From assembly GCF_009831115.1 (NCBI RefSeq), contig NZ_WUUK01000004.1, forward strand, positions 62,001-126,000: DNA of 64,000 nucleotides, read 5' to 3'. The position numbers and the translations under genes were made by a program. This document shows positions 35,820 to 43,335 of the stretch, piece by piece; positions within the stretch are counted from its first letter, which is position 1; each line of letters opens with the position of its first letter. The notes beneath the pieces are model-generated. The model did no database searches. It was given only the letters and a program-made list of their open reading frames with translations, and was not told the DNA's origin. This stretch comes from Salinicoccus hispanicus. Lineage in GTDB: Bacteria > Bacillota > Bacilli > Staphylococcales > Salinicoccaceae.

Positions 35820-36470
35820 TTAGTTGTCCAGCATGAATGTTATGTGGCGGAGCCCATCCGTATGTATTACCTTGAGCCCGGCTTTTCCAGCAATATAATG
35901 CATTGTCTTTGCAGTATAGAAAGAGACATGGGACCGGTCACGTATGTAGTGCCAGTTATTGAAAAGGGACATATCGTTTGGATGAAACAGTGTCATAACA
36001 GCCAATACGCCATCGGGTTTCATCAGTTTGGCAAATTGTCTGAAGTATTCCATCGGCTCAGCCAGGTGTTCCACAACTTCCGTCGTCGTAATCAAGCCAT
36101 AATTTTTGCCTTGATACACCTTTTCAGGGGCATAGAAAAGGTCATATATGTCCACCACATAATTATGATTCTGTTCCAGTAGTTGCGCGAGAACGGGTAC
36201 CGGTCCACTGCCGAAATCCAAGGCTTGCTTATTTTCTCCGACATAGGGAAATACAGCATCATTCAGGAAGTGATATAGAAAATCGACGTATCCGGTATTA
36301 TCAGTGGAATTATTATGGCTATCATATATTTTCAGCTCCGCTTCAGCGGAAACCATGTGATGTTCATCTTTCGAGATATACTCACAGTGAGGGCAGAAGT
36401 GGTACTCACCAAACACTGGATGATGAAAAGTGGTTGTTTGTGACTGACATACTTTGCACATATGAAGCAT
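35820..36470 (-). CDS. Class I SAM-dependent methyltransferase with N-terminal zinc ribbon
   Basis: A 216-residue protein. N-terminal CKVC and CPHC pairs (residues 5-8 and 25-28) form a likely zinc ribbon. The methyltransferase core has ALDFGSGPVPVLAQLL (SAM loop), GLITTTEVVEHL and GVLAVMTLFHP, as in UbiG-like Methyltransf_23 proteins. The acceptor is unknown. The start is ATG 36470, six bases after GGGGAG. A start at 36530 would lie inside the terminator of the upstream hsp20 gene. Confidence 0.85.
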   Translation of the reverse strand: MLHMCKVCQSQTTTFHHPVFGEYHFCPHCEYISKDEHHMVSAEAELKIYDSHNNSTDNTGYVDFLYHFLNDAVFPYVGENKQALDFGSGPVPVLAQLLEQNHNYVVDIYDLFYAPEKVYQGKNYGLITTTEVVEHLAEPMEYFRQFAKLMKPDGVLAVMTLFHPNDMSLFNNWHYIRDRSHVSFYTAKTMHYIAGKAGLKVIHTDGLRHITFMLDN

Positions 36471-36523
36471 ATGATCTCCCCTTCCAAGTTGCTGAATAGA
36501 ATATTCTTCAGCAGTATAGAGAA

Positions 36524-36552
36524 AAAGCATGGATCTGGAAGATCCATGCTTT
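36524..36552 (-). terminator. Terminator of the hsp20 gene
   Basis: A 12-bp perfect stem (AAAGCATGGATC at 36524-36535 with GATCCATGCTTT at 36541-36552) is followed by TTTTTCTC on the minus strand, 24 bases after the hsp20 stop. Confidence 0.88.
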
Positions 36553-36575
36553 CGTCCTTCTATAATAAAAGATTT

Positions 36576-37001
36576 CTAGTTGATTTTAATGCGTTTCGAA
36601 TAGTTGCCTCTGCTTGTCTTAGGAAGGGTAACCTTCAACACACCATTATTGAAGTCAGCTGTAATACCTTCTTCTCTGATGTTATCAAAGGTAAACTGTC
36701 GTTTGATTGTGCTGTAGCTACGCTCACGGTGGATCAGGCGACCCAGGTCACTTTTCACTTCATTCTCAGTGGACTGATCGGCTGAAATGGAAAGGATGCC
36801 ATTCGTATAGTCAATGTTGATGTTTTCCTTTTCGATGCCCGGTAGTTCAGCTTCAAGTACATAAGTGCTGTCATATTCGCGAATATCCGATTTCATCGTG
36901 CTTTCAAGCATCTGCGGAAATAGCTGTCGGCCAAAATCTTTGAAAATATCACTCGGATTCATGTCGAAAAGGCTGTTGGAAGGTCTTGGTTCATAAGCCA
37001 T
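36576..37001 (-). CDS. Hsp20/alpha-crystallin small heat-shock protein
   Basis: A 141-residue holdase chaperone. The alpha-crystallin domain starts near residue 38 (DIREYDSTYVLEAELPGIEKENINIDY) and ends with the hallmark FNNGVLKVTLPK. The C-terminal tail SKRIKIN contains the I-x-I anchor used for oligomer assembly. An N-terminal arm of about 35 residues is present. The start is ATG 37001, eight bases after AAAGGAGAG. ATG-less extension to 37028 is not favoured. The promoter and an unusual palindrome lie directly upstream. Confidence 0.92.
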   Translation of the reverse strand: MAYEPRPSNSLFDMNPSDIFKDFGRQLFPQMLESTMKSDIREYDSTYVLEAELPGIEKENINIDYTNGILSISADQSTENEVKSDLGRLIHRERSYSTIKRQFTFDNIREEGITADFNNGVLKVTLPKTSRGNYSKRIKIN

Positions 37002-37060
37002 TTTGCATCTCTCCTTTAATGATTGCATATAAGACTCGGGTTCATTGACATTGCACCTTC

Positions 37061-37090
37061 AGTATAGCACCGGGAGCCGATATGGTCGAA
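37061..37090 (-). promoter_or_regulatory. Promoter of hsp20
   Basis: On the minus strand TTCGAC (37085-37090) and TATACT (37061-37066) are separated by 18 bases. No CIRCE or CtsR heptad repeat is visible. Confidence 0.6.
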
Positions 37091-37092
37091 TG

Positions 37093-37109
37093 ATAACGCC
37101 TGGCGTTAT
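37093..37109. promoter_or_regulatory. Perfect 8-1-8 palindrome upstream of the hsp20 -35
   Basis: ATAACGCC-T-GGCGTTAT lies two bases upstream of the -35 box. A one-base centre disfavours a terminator hairpin and suits a dimeric regulator. I do not recognise the factor. Confidence 0.5.
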
Positions 37110-37188
37110 ACTGCCGAATTCTTTATTTATGGGTGGAGGAAGACTGTATTGCGAGGCGATATAACTCATATGTAACGCTTTGAATCGG

Positions 37189-37635
37189 CTACATCAGAGC
37201 AACTTTCCAGTCTTCATTATAGTAGAATTCCGATATTCCATCATCAGCGAATACTTTATACATATCTTCGAAATCATTGGCTAGAGTATAGCTTTTAAGC
37301 GCATCAGGTTCTATCCAGAAAACCTCCCCTTCAACCGAACTTGCCAGTTCGCCATCAAATTCTTTTGCTTTATAGAAGAATACGATATATCGCTCTTCAT
37401 TTGCAGTCTGGAACTGTTTCACGCCGCATAGCATAGGATTTCTGATAGTGAGTCCGGTTTCTTCAAATACCTCCCGTATAACGGAATCATGAAAAGATTC
37501 ACCCTTCTCGATATGACCGCCTGGGAAGGTTACACCCGGCCAGTTCTGACTCAATCTGTCCTGAATCAGTATCTGTCCTTCTTCATTTTCAATCATGCAC
37601 ATATTTGTAAGAATTGCCATTTCTGCTCTGCTCAT
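37189..37635 (-). CDS. Nudix hydrolase
   Basis: A 148-residue MutT-like pyrophosphohydrolase. The Nudix box is intact (GGHIEKGESFHDSVIREVFEETGL, about residues 38-61, with the REVFEE metal ligands). The start LTNMCMIENEEGQILIQDR is like that of the YtkD/8-oxo-dGTP type, but the substrate is not fixed by sequence. The start is ATG 37635 with GAGGTG five bases before it. TTG 37647 would overlap that site. Confidence 0.88.
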   Translation of the reverse strand: MSRAEMAILTNMCMIENEEGQILIQDRLSQNWPGVTFPGGHIEKGESFHDSVIREVFEETGLTIRNPMLCGVKQFQTANEERYIVFFYKAKEFDGELASSVEGEVFWIEPDALKSYTLANDFEDMYKVFADDGISEFYYNEDWKVALM

Positions 37636-37735
37636 AACGCACCTCAATGTTAGAATGTTCTTATGGATAGTCTATCACTTTAAGCATTCATTAAGGAATG
37701 TGAGTGTGAATAAAATATTGCGATGGGAGGAAGTT

Positions 37736-38359
37736 ATGAGAAAAGCCAGTCTGCTTATTATATTTTTGATAATGGTTCTTGCAGGATGTGGAAACGAGAA
37801 GAATTCAATGGGAATGCTATCACTTTCAGAGAGAGAAAATCAGCTTGCATCGGCATTAGCTGAAACAACTTTTGCTTATGATCTCGAGCACAAGAATTTG
37901 GACAAGCCTCATTTCAATGTCTGGGTTGAAGAATATGTCCATGGCGAAAAACAGGAAGAATACTTGATGATGCATAGTATGATGAGAACAGAAAAGAGTG
38001 AGGATGAACGTCTTTATTTTTCCATCCAGGGAACCGGAGAAGATTCTGAAAAGAAGATAGTAAGAATTATACATGCTGATAATAGAGGGCACAGTATGTC
38101 GAGTAAGCACGACGTCATGTTAAATAAAGAAGGGAGTGACAGCTGGTCATCCAGTAATGAGATCGATGAACCTGACTTCAGCGATGAACAGGAAGTCGTT
38201 ATCGGCATCGTCCAGTACGCCGATACGGAGATTGGCATCACAGGAGTCGTCCCTGAAGTTTTGAATAACGGCACAAGGAGTGCCGAAGAACTATTTAAAG
38301 ACAATCCTGTTTCATACTTGATCAAAGCCCAGTTTTCGTCAGAACAGCGCAGTCAATAG
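37736..38359 (+). CDS. Hypothetical lipoprotein
   Basis: A 207-residue exported lipoprotein. The signal peptide (KASLLIIFLIMV) ends in the lipobox VLAGCG, with the lipidated Cys at residue 18. The remainder is polar, with a helical start (LSERENQLASALAETTFAYDLEH) and later beta-like segments, and no domain I can name. GGGAGG lies five bases before ATG 37736. In-frame starts further upstream are inside the neighbouring Nudix promoter region. Its stop is 18 bases from the convergent TDT gene, with no clear hairpin between them. Confidence 0.75.
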   Translation: MRKASLLIIFLIMVLAGCGNEKNSMGMLSLSERENQLASALAETTFAYDLEHKNLDKPHFNVWVEEYVHGEKQEEYLMMHSMMRTEKSEDERLYFSIQGTGEDSEKKIVRIIHADNRGHSMSSKHDVMLNKEGSDSWSSSNEIDEPDFSDEQEVVIGIVQYADTEIGITGVVPEVLNNGTRSAEELFKDNPVSYLIKAQFSSEQRSQ

Positions 38360-38376
38360 TAGTCACGTGATGAATT

Positions 38377-39327
38377 CTACTCGTATGATCGTCTGCTTTC
38401 AAAATAGCACTGTCCAATGAAGCGTGTATATCGCATGAGTACGTAGATAACGATGGCCACAGCCAGATAAAGCTCGAAAGTGGAAAGATAGGTCAGCATG
38501 ATGCTTATCCTACCAATGCTGTTCATAAGCTCCAATGCGTGGATGATTGCTGTAGCTGAAATGACTGTTGGAAATGTGAGTGCGGCATAGCTTGGATGAA
38601 ACTTTGATTCCAGCATTTTCGGAATCATGGCGACAATGAAAAAGTAGAGTACCTGGGAAAGAATGAGCAGTGTATAGATGAGTATTGCCGATGGGTGGGT
38701 CGCCACTGTGATGTAGCCGGTCAGGCACAGCGAGCCTGGTGCTGCCAAAATGGCAGTCAGAGGGAAAGCTGAACGACTGGCTTTTTGTTTTATCATCTGT
38801 CTGATGATAATCGGCAGAAGGATCATATAGAACAGTAGTGCAATCCAGATGACAGCCTGTCCAAACTCCACTCCAAAGTTTTTGGAAGTGGTAGGAATGA
38901 TGCCGATGCCAACGAAAGTTACAAACCAGCCCGGATTGATGTATTCTGCTCGTATTCTATTTGGTGTGATGAAATAGAGTGTAAAGAATATGATCAGTGC
39001 AAAATGCATGAGGATGGCACCCCACCATACAATGAGCATAAGGATGTCATTCGCGGTAAACTGGCTCAAAGTACTCGAGAGGACCATGAGTGACATCGGG
39101 AAAGTGGGTGATATTGCAGCTGCTACGGGATTATTCAGGGAATTTAAGGCATCTCTGCCTGTAATGATTATTTTCATAAGGAAGGGCAACATTAAAAGGA
39201 CTCCCATTATAATGAAAGTCCAGCCGAGGATATGACGCTCTATTGAGAAGAATAAGCTGCCGAGTGATACCAGTCCCAGTATAAGACCGCATATCGACAC
39301 AGGCACCTGATACAAGAATCGTTTCAT
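38377..39327 (-). CDS. TDT-family (TehA/SLAC1-like) transporter, copy 1
   Basis: A 316-residue membrane protein with ten hydrophobic helices, in the tellurite-resistance/dicarboxylate transporter (TDT) fold used by TehA, Mae1 and SLAC1. Diagnostic features are the start VPVSICGLILGLVSLGSLF, a glycine/proline-rich PVAAAISPTFPMSLMVLSS, and INPGWFVTFVGIGI. The family moves anions, malate or sulfite, and the substrate here is unknown. It is about half identical by eye to the next gene (39527-40465), and both share a 21-base element about 85 bases upstream of the start. Hence this is a tandem duplicate. Confidence 0.82.
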   Translation of the reverse strand: MKRFLYQVPVSICGLILGLVSLGSLFFSIERHILGWTFIIMGVLLMLPFLMKIIITGRDALNSLNNPVAAAISPTFPMSLMVLSSTLSQFTANDILMLIVWWGAILMHFALIIFFTLYFITPNRIRAEYINPGWFVTFVGIGIIPTTSKNFGVEFGQAVIWIALLFYMILLPIIIRQMIKQKASRSAFPLTAILAAPGSLCLTGYITVATHPSAILIYTLLILSQVLYFFIVAMIPKMLESKFHPSYAALTFPTVISATAIIHALELMNSIGRISIMLTYLSTFELYLAVAIVIYVLMRYTRFIGQCYFESRRSYE

Positions 39328-39410
39328 ATTAATTCACTTCTTTTTTGGATTGAAATGATGTGGCACCAGATGGAACACAATCATCAAGTGTACATCTCTA
39401 TCCCTATTTT

Positions 39411-39431
39411 TTCAATATGAAAAGGAGTGCT
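39411..39431 (-). promoter_or_regulatory. Shared upstream element of the TDT gene pair, copy 1
   Basis: TTCAATATGAAAAGGAGTGCT differs in one base from the element at 40551-40571. On the minus strand its end forms TTGAAA, which with TACACT 17 bases further could be the promoter of the 38377-39327 gene. Confidence 0.5.
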
Positions 39432-39526
39432 CCCCCTTACGAAAGTTCTTATCCGTATCCCACAGAGAGAGAAGTAGTCGGAATCTGATTCTGATTTCTT
39501 TAACAGCATCCACTCTACTCATGCGT

Positions 39527-40465
39527 CTATCTTCTTTCGGCATAGCTTTGGCCAAGAAACCATAAATAGCGTATCAGAACATAGACGACAATGATGATGG
39601 CCAGATACAGCTCAATAGTTGAAAGTACTTCAATAATACTTTTTATCATGCCACCAAGTGCCTGCACATTCAGGGTGCTGTTGAGTGCTGTAGCCGAGAT
39701 GACTACAGGGAATGCAAGTGAAGCATAGCTTGAATGGAACTCTGACTTCAGCATTTTCGGAATCAGTGTAATGGTCATGAAGTATAGTAGTTGAGATAGA
39801 ATCAGTAGTACGTAGATCATTCCTTCGGATGGCTGTGACATTACTGAAATATATGCAGCTAAGCAGATTGATCCCGGCGTCGTCAATGTAGCAGCTAAAG
39901 GAAAGCTCTGGCGGCTTGGGTGATCCTTGATCATCTTATTGACGATGATCGGCAGAAGAACAAGAACAAAAAACAATGCAATCCAGAAGACGATCTTTCC
40001 GGTTTCAATACTGAAATTCTGTGAAGTGATGGAAATGATCGCAATGCCTACAAAAGGAATGAACCAGCCAGGGTGGAGGTATTCGGATTTGAATTTACCC
40101 GGCACAGCGAAATAGAAAATAAATAGTATCAACAGTGCGAAATGCAGGATGACTGATATCCACCAAACAGCCGCTATAAGAGGGTCATAGTCAGTAAAAC
40201 GACTCATTATGCTGCATAGGATCATCATCGCCATCGGGAATGCGGCCAACACAGCAGCTGTTACAGGGTCGCTCAGGCTTTCCAGTAACTCCTTGCCCAT
40301 CTTAATAAGTTTTATAATAAACGGCAGCATGATTATTATCCCCATTGAAGTAAAAGTCCAACCGAGGGTATGATTTTGTAATGAGAAAAAGAGATTCCCC
40401 AATGATACTAGCCCAAGTATGAGACCACATATTGCTAATGGAACCTGGTTCAGAAAACGGTTCAT
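39527..40465 (-). CDS. TDT-family (TehA/SLAC1-like) transporter, copy 2
   Basis: A 312-residue paralogue of the preceding gene with the same ten-helix plan (VPLAICGLILGLVSLGNLF, DPVTAAVLAAFPMAMMILCS, LHPGWFIPFVGIAI). It is read in the same direction, but a 199-base gap and a separate upstream element suggest its own promoter. Differences are spread along the sequence, so the duplication is old and the two may handle different anions. GAAGTG serves as a weak ribosome binding site in both. Confidence 0.82.
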   Translation of the reverse strand: MNRFLNQVPLAICGLILGLVSLGNLFFSLQNHTLGWTFTSMGIIIMLPFIIKLIKMGKELLESLSDPVTAAVLAAFPMAMMILCSIMSRFTDYDPLIAAVWWISVILHFALLILFIFYFAVPGKFKSEYLHPGWFIPFVGIAIISITSQNFSIETGKIVFWIALFFVLVLLPIIVNKMIKDHPSRQSFPLAATLTTPGSICLAAYISVMSQPSEGMIYVLLILSQLLYFMTITLIPKMLKSEFHSSYASLAFPVVISATALNSTLNVQALGGMIKSIIEVLSTIELYLAIIIVVYVLIRYLWFLGQSYAERR

Positions 40466-40550
40466 ATATTACACTTCTTTTCCTATTGTTGGATTTGGAT
40501 ATTTCTGTACTCGCATTTCCAATATAGCTCGCACGTATAATTCAATCATT

Positions 40551-40571
40551 TTCAATACGAAAAGGAGTGCT
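40551..40571 (-). promoter_or_regulatory. Shared upstream element of the TDT gene pair, copy 2
   Basis: TTCAATACGAAAAGGAGTGCT lies 86 bases upstream of the 39527-40465 gene and overlaps the 3' flank of the monooxygenase gene. It matches 39411-39431 at 20 of 21 bases, while the sequence around it does not match. Confidence 0.5.
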
Positions 40572-40588
40572 GCAGATGCTTTCTCTTT

Positions 40589-41026
40589 CTATTCTCCTCC
40601 AAGAGAAAATCGAAAATTAAAGGACTGTGCCCGGTCTACAACATCACGATCGAGCCCGGACTGTGTGCCTCTTTTCTTATGGGTGGACTGGTACTGTGTA
40701 GAGTTCTGCCAATTATGAAAGTCTTCTTCTTCTTCCCAAAGGGAAAGGATGACGTAATACGCGTCAGATTCGGACTTCATTACACGAAGTGCCTTGTAGC
40801 CATCTACTGTATCAAGGTTTGACTGGCGGCTCAGGAAACGTGCTTCAAAAGGTCCTTCCATCCCTTCATTGACATATACATTATTAAGAACACAGTAGCC
40901 ACTGTTTTCTATATCCCCTCTGTTCTCGATGATTGTATAGTATTTTGTTTCCGTATTTGTCCGGATAGATGCAAAATTTTCTTTGATGATCACTCTATAG
41001 TTTTGGTCTTTATCAATAAGTATCAT
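40589..41026 (-). CDS. IsdG/HmoB-like antibiotic-biosynthesis monooxygenase domain protein
   Basis: A 145-residue protein. Residues 43-118 form an ABM domain with the IsdG-type heme residues in order: Asn (N48/N49 in VLNNVYV), W106 and H116 (W-x9-H). An N-terminal extension of about 40 residues resembles that of Bacillus HmoB. It may degrade heme to release iron. The start is ATG 41026, with GGAGG seven bases before it. It follows a 59-residue glycine-zipper gene by 19 bases in one unit. The IsdG homologue at 41378-41713 is divergently oriented. Confidence 0.8.
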   Translation of the reverse strand: MILIDKDQNYRVIIKENFASIRTNTETKYYTIIENRGDIENSGYCVLNNVYVNEGMEGPFEARFLSRQSNLDTVDGYKALRVMKSESDAYYVILSLWEEEEDFHNWQNSTQYQSTHKKRGTQSGLDRDVVDRAQSFNFRFSLGGE

Positions 41027-41045
41027 TTCTCTGCCTCCATATGTG

Positions 41046-41225
41046 CTATTTTTCATTGTCATCGTGATTCGACATTCCTGCCCCGAGTGCAACACCGATG
41101 CCTGCTCCAAGTGCAATACCGATGGCCAGGTTATCCAGGGCAACGCCAAACGCAGTACCGACGCCGATACCTATAGCCAGGCCTGCCCCCATGAAAGATC
41201 TGTTTGGATTCTTTTTCCCACTCAT
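41046..41225 (-). CDS. 59-residue glycine-zipper protein
   Basis: A very short gene supported by AGGAGGAG six bases before the ATG and by close spacing (19 bases) to the monooxygenase gene. The polar start MSGKKNPNRS is followed by about 40 residues of Gly/Ala/Ile-rich repeats (GAGLAIGIGVGTAFGVAL, then AIGIALGAGIGVALGAG) and an acidic tail SNHDDNEK. This pattern gives one or two glycine-zipper helices that can pack in membranes. No function is known to me. Being translated from the same transcript as an IsdG-like protein, it may assist at the membrane. Confidence 0.75.
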   Translation of the reverse strand: MSGKKNPNRSFMGAGLAIGIGVGTAFGVALDNLAIGIALGAGIGVALGAGMSNHDDNEK

Positions 41226-41377
41226 GGCAATCTCCTCCTATGACTCTATTTATTTTACATCTCATATTCAGATAAAGTAAATAATACCAATTTAAAATTG
41301 GATATTTTATTGGATGACATTATTCGTGATATATTCTTCTTATGACATATACCACTTTAAGGAGGTCATTACACGGT

Positions 41378-41713
41378 ATGATTAAAGCAGTGAACAGAAT
41401 TAGTGTCCAGAAAGGTCGAGTGCAGGAAGTAGCTGAACGATTCTCAAAAGCGAAATCGGTCCACACGTTCGATGGATTTGTGCTGATGGAAGTACTGATC
41501 AAAGAAGGTACTGAGAAAGAAGACGTGATTGAAGTGTGTACAACATGGGAAGACCACGAAAGCTTCAAGGCCTGGAGAGAAAGCAGGGCCACTCAGAAAG
41601 CCCATGCCTCAGGAGACAGTGAGAAGAAGCCGCAGGCGGAAGACAACCCAATTCTCGGCGCTGAACTATCGACATATGAAGTGTTCGTACAGCATCATCC
41701 AGAAACTAAATAA
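41378..41713 (+). CDS. IsdG-family heme-degrading monooxygenase
   Basis: A 111-residue ABM-fold enzyme. The catalytic triad of IsdG/IsdI is present in matching positions, N6 (KAVNRI), W66 (SFKAWRES) and H76 (QKAHAS). Such enzymes open heme to staphylobilin or biliverdin-like products and free iron. The C-terminal part (ELSTYEVFVQHHP) matches the last IsdG strand. The start is ATG 41378, 12 bases after AAGGAGG. ATG 41342 lies upstream of that site. No Isd surface proteins are near, so it probably serves cytoplasmic heme turnover. Confidence 0.9.
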   Translation: MIKAVNRISVQKGRVQEVAERFSKAKSVHTFDGFVLMEVLIKEGTEKEDVIEVCTTWEDHESFKAWRESRATQKAHASGDSEKKPQAEDNPILGAELSTYEVFVQHHPETK

Positions 41714-41715
41714 CC

Positions 41716-41758
41716 ATGATAGAAGCCATTCCAAAGTATCTGGAATGGCTTCTATCAT
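41716..41758. terminator. Bidirectional terminator
   Basis: An 18-bp perfect stem (41716-41733 with 41741-41758) lies between the convergent stops of the heme monooxygenase (41713) and methyltransferase (41777) genes. Confidence 0.9.
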
Positions 41759-41776
41759 TACATATGATCTGTCGAT

Positions 41777-42529
41777 TCAATTTTTCTTAATCTTGATTCG
41801 ATAGGACATACATTCTTCAAGTGAAGCAATATCTTTGTATCGCCATGCGTTATAGTCCATGGCGCCATTGGGAAAATAGGCAATGATATCGAGTTCGGCC
41901 TTTTGGCACAACGCATGTATCTGTTCCGGAGTGTAGCACTTCAAATACTGAGAGACCGAATCTTGTGGTTTATCTGTGTGCCACCATGTATCAACCATCT
42001 TGTTTTTCTTATAATCATAACCATACTGCCGTTCCACCTTGGGAAAATTCACGGAATCGGGCCGCATGGACTGCCCGTCTGCCTTTATCCAATGTGTGGG
42101 ATTATAGATGTCGATTATTGCTGTGCCGTCATCATCGAACCAGTTTCTGATTCGTTCAAGTAACGCCAGCTGATCTTCATCCTCACCGACTCCAAAACCA
42201 TCCATGTAGAGGACTGTATTGAACGTACTGCTGATTTCAATGTCATAGAAGTCTCCGCATAACGGCGTTATATTGGATGTCGAATGTCTTTTTGCCACTG
42301 CCACCATTTCTGGAATCAGTTCCACCGTAGTAATGGTTTCGGCGTCACCTGCCAACGTGCGGGCCAACCTGCCATCCCAGGCACCGAGCTCAAGAACACT
42401 GCCGAGAGGTCTGCCAACCTGCATCCTTAAATCTTTTGCGAAATTCATCTCATATTCGGTGATTTCGCCCGTCTGTTTCAGTGAACGGTACTGCATTTCA
42501 TAAAATGCTTCTGCCCAATTGCTTGTCAT
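41777..42529 (-). CDS. Class I SAM-dependent methyltransferase
   Basis: A 250-residue cytoplasmic methyltransferase. The SAM pocket is seen in VLELGAWDGRLARTLAG (about residues 45-61), acidic strand end ITTVELIPEM, and FNTVLYMDGFGVGEDEDQLALLERI. The C-terminal part (WWHTDKPQDSVSQYLKCYTPEQIHAL) resembles Methyltransf_11/25 proteins acting on small molecules. The acceptor is unknown. AGGAGG precedes the ATG. Confidence 0.85.
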   Translation of the reverse strand: MTSNWAEAFYEMQYRSLKQTGEITEYEMNFAKDLRMQVGRPLGSVLELGAWDGRLARTLAGDAETITTVELIPEMVAVAKRHSTSNITPLCGDFYDIEISSTFNTVLYMDGFGVGEDEDQLALLERIRNWFDDDGTAIIDIYNPTHWIKADGQSMRPDSVNFPKVERQYGYDYKKNKMVDTWWHTDKPQDSVSQYLKCYTPEQIHALCQKAELDIIAYFPNGAMDYNAWRYKDIASLEECMSYRIKIKKN

Positions 42530-42621
42530 TTATATCTCCTCCTGTAATCTGCTTTAAATTACAGGTTGGAGATCAGGTACAACAACCACATCACGTTTCC
42601 ACCTTTCAATGCATCTGAATG

Positions 42622-42834
42622 CTATATACCTTTCATATAGTCATTATCGCTGATATCGTAATCATGTTTCCTGCCGTGCCATATAGCGACAACATTGGTG
42701 CCTATCGCAAATAACGCTGCTATAACCATGAATACATTGCCCCACCAGGTGAAATATATCCAAGTATTGAATAGGAATAATAGCGCAGGAAGTAACAAAG
42801 CAATCACAATAATATTGCTAGTGTATCTATTCAT
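42622..42834 (-). CDS. Small two-helix membrane protein
   Basis: A 70-residue protein with two hydrophobic helices (about residues 6-26 and 28-50) and a polar tail (HGRKHDYDISDNDYMKGI). I recognise no family. The start at ATG 42834 overlaps the stop of the upstream zinc-ribbon gene (ATGAATAG), and the AAGGGG inside that gene acts as ribosome binding site. This is translational coupling and argues that it is a real gene working with its neighbour. Confidence 0.65.
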   Translation of the reverse strand: MNRYTSNIIVIALLLPALLFLFNTWIYFTWWGNVFMVIAALFAIGTNVVAIWHGRKHDYDISDNDYMKGI

Positions 42835-43141
42835 GCCAGAAATCCCCTTCATCTGTATTGCTGAGTTCGTACGTATGAACCATTAGAAAGAAAGCCACTG
42901 GTACTACTGTAACTACAGTTGTGACGTATACCTGCCAAGGTGCACTTAAAAATGAAGGTATAAACATAGCTAGAACCATCAGAAAGCTGATCAGAGCACT
43001 TATTTTCCTATGCCTATGAGTCTGATATTGTTTCGACTGGCAATGAGGACAAGTCATGTGGCGATCGAATGTAAATTTAAACGATTCTTTCAACTTTTCT
43101 TCGAATGTCCACTTTTCTCCACAGTTTTGACACCGTGTCAT
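42827..43141 (-). CDS. CXXC-zinc-ribbon membrane protein (TIGR04104-like)
   Basis: A 104-residue protein. Two Cys pairs, CQNC at residues 4-7 and CPHC at 31-34, make a zinc ribbon, followed by two hydrophobic helices (about 47-66 and 70-90). This matches the Firmicute family of short CXXC-x20-CXXC membrane proteins, whose role is unknown. GGTGGGAGAGG lies before the ATG. It is coupled to the next small membrane gene. Confidence 0.78.
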   Translation of the reverse strand: MTRCQNCGEKWTFEEKLKESFKFTFDRHMTCPHCQSKQYQTHRHRKISALISFLMVLAMFIPSFLSAPWQVYVTTVVTVVPVAFFLMVHTYELSNTDEGDFWHE

Positions 43142-43335
43142 TCCTCTCCCACCTTCACAACACTTTAGTACTATTATTATTACTTTACCTAATTATCTCA
43201 CAATGATAGAAAAATCTGCAAATATATCATAAAGGCTTTCATTTAAGAGTGTTCTTATTGAGCAACTGATTTGTAATAAAGTAGAGCTGAAAGATATGAT
43301 TAAGATGAACCACTCAAAGGAAGGGAGTTTTAATT

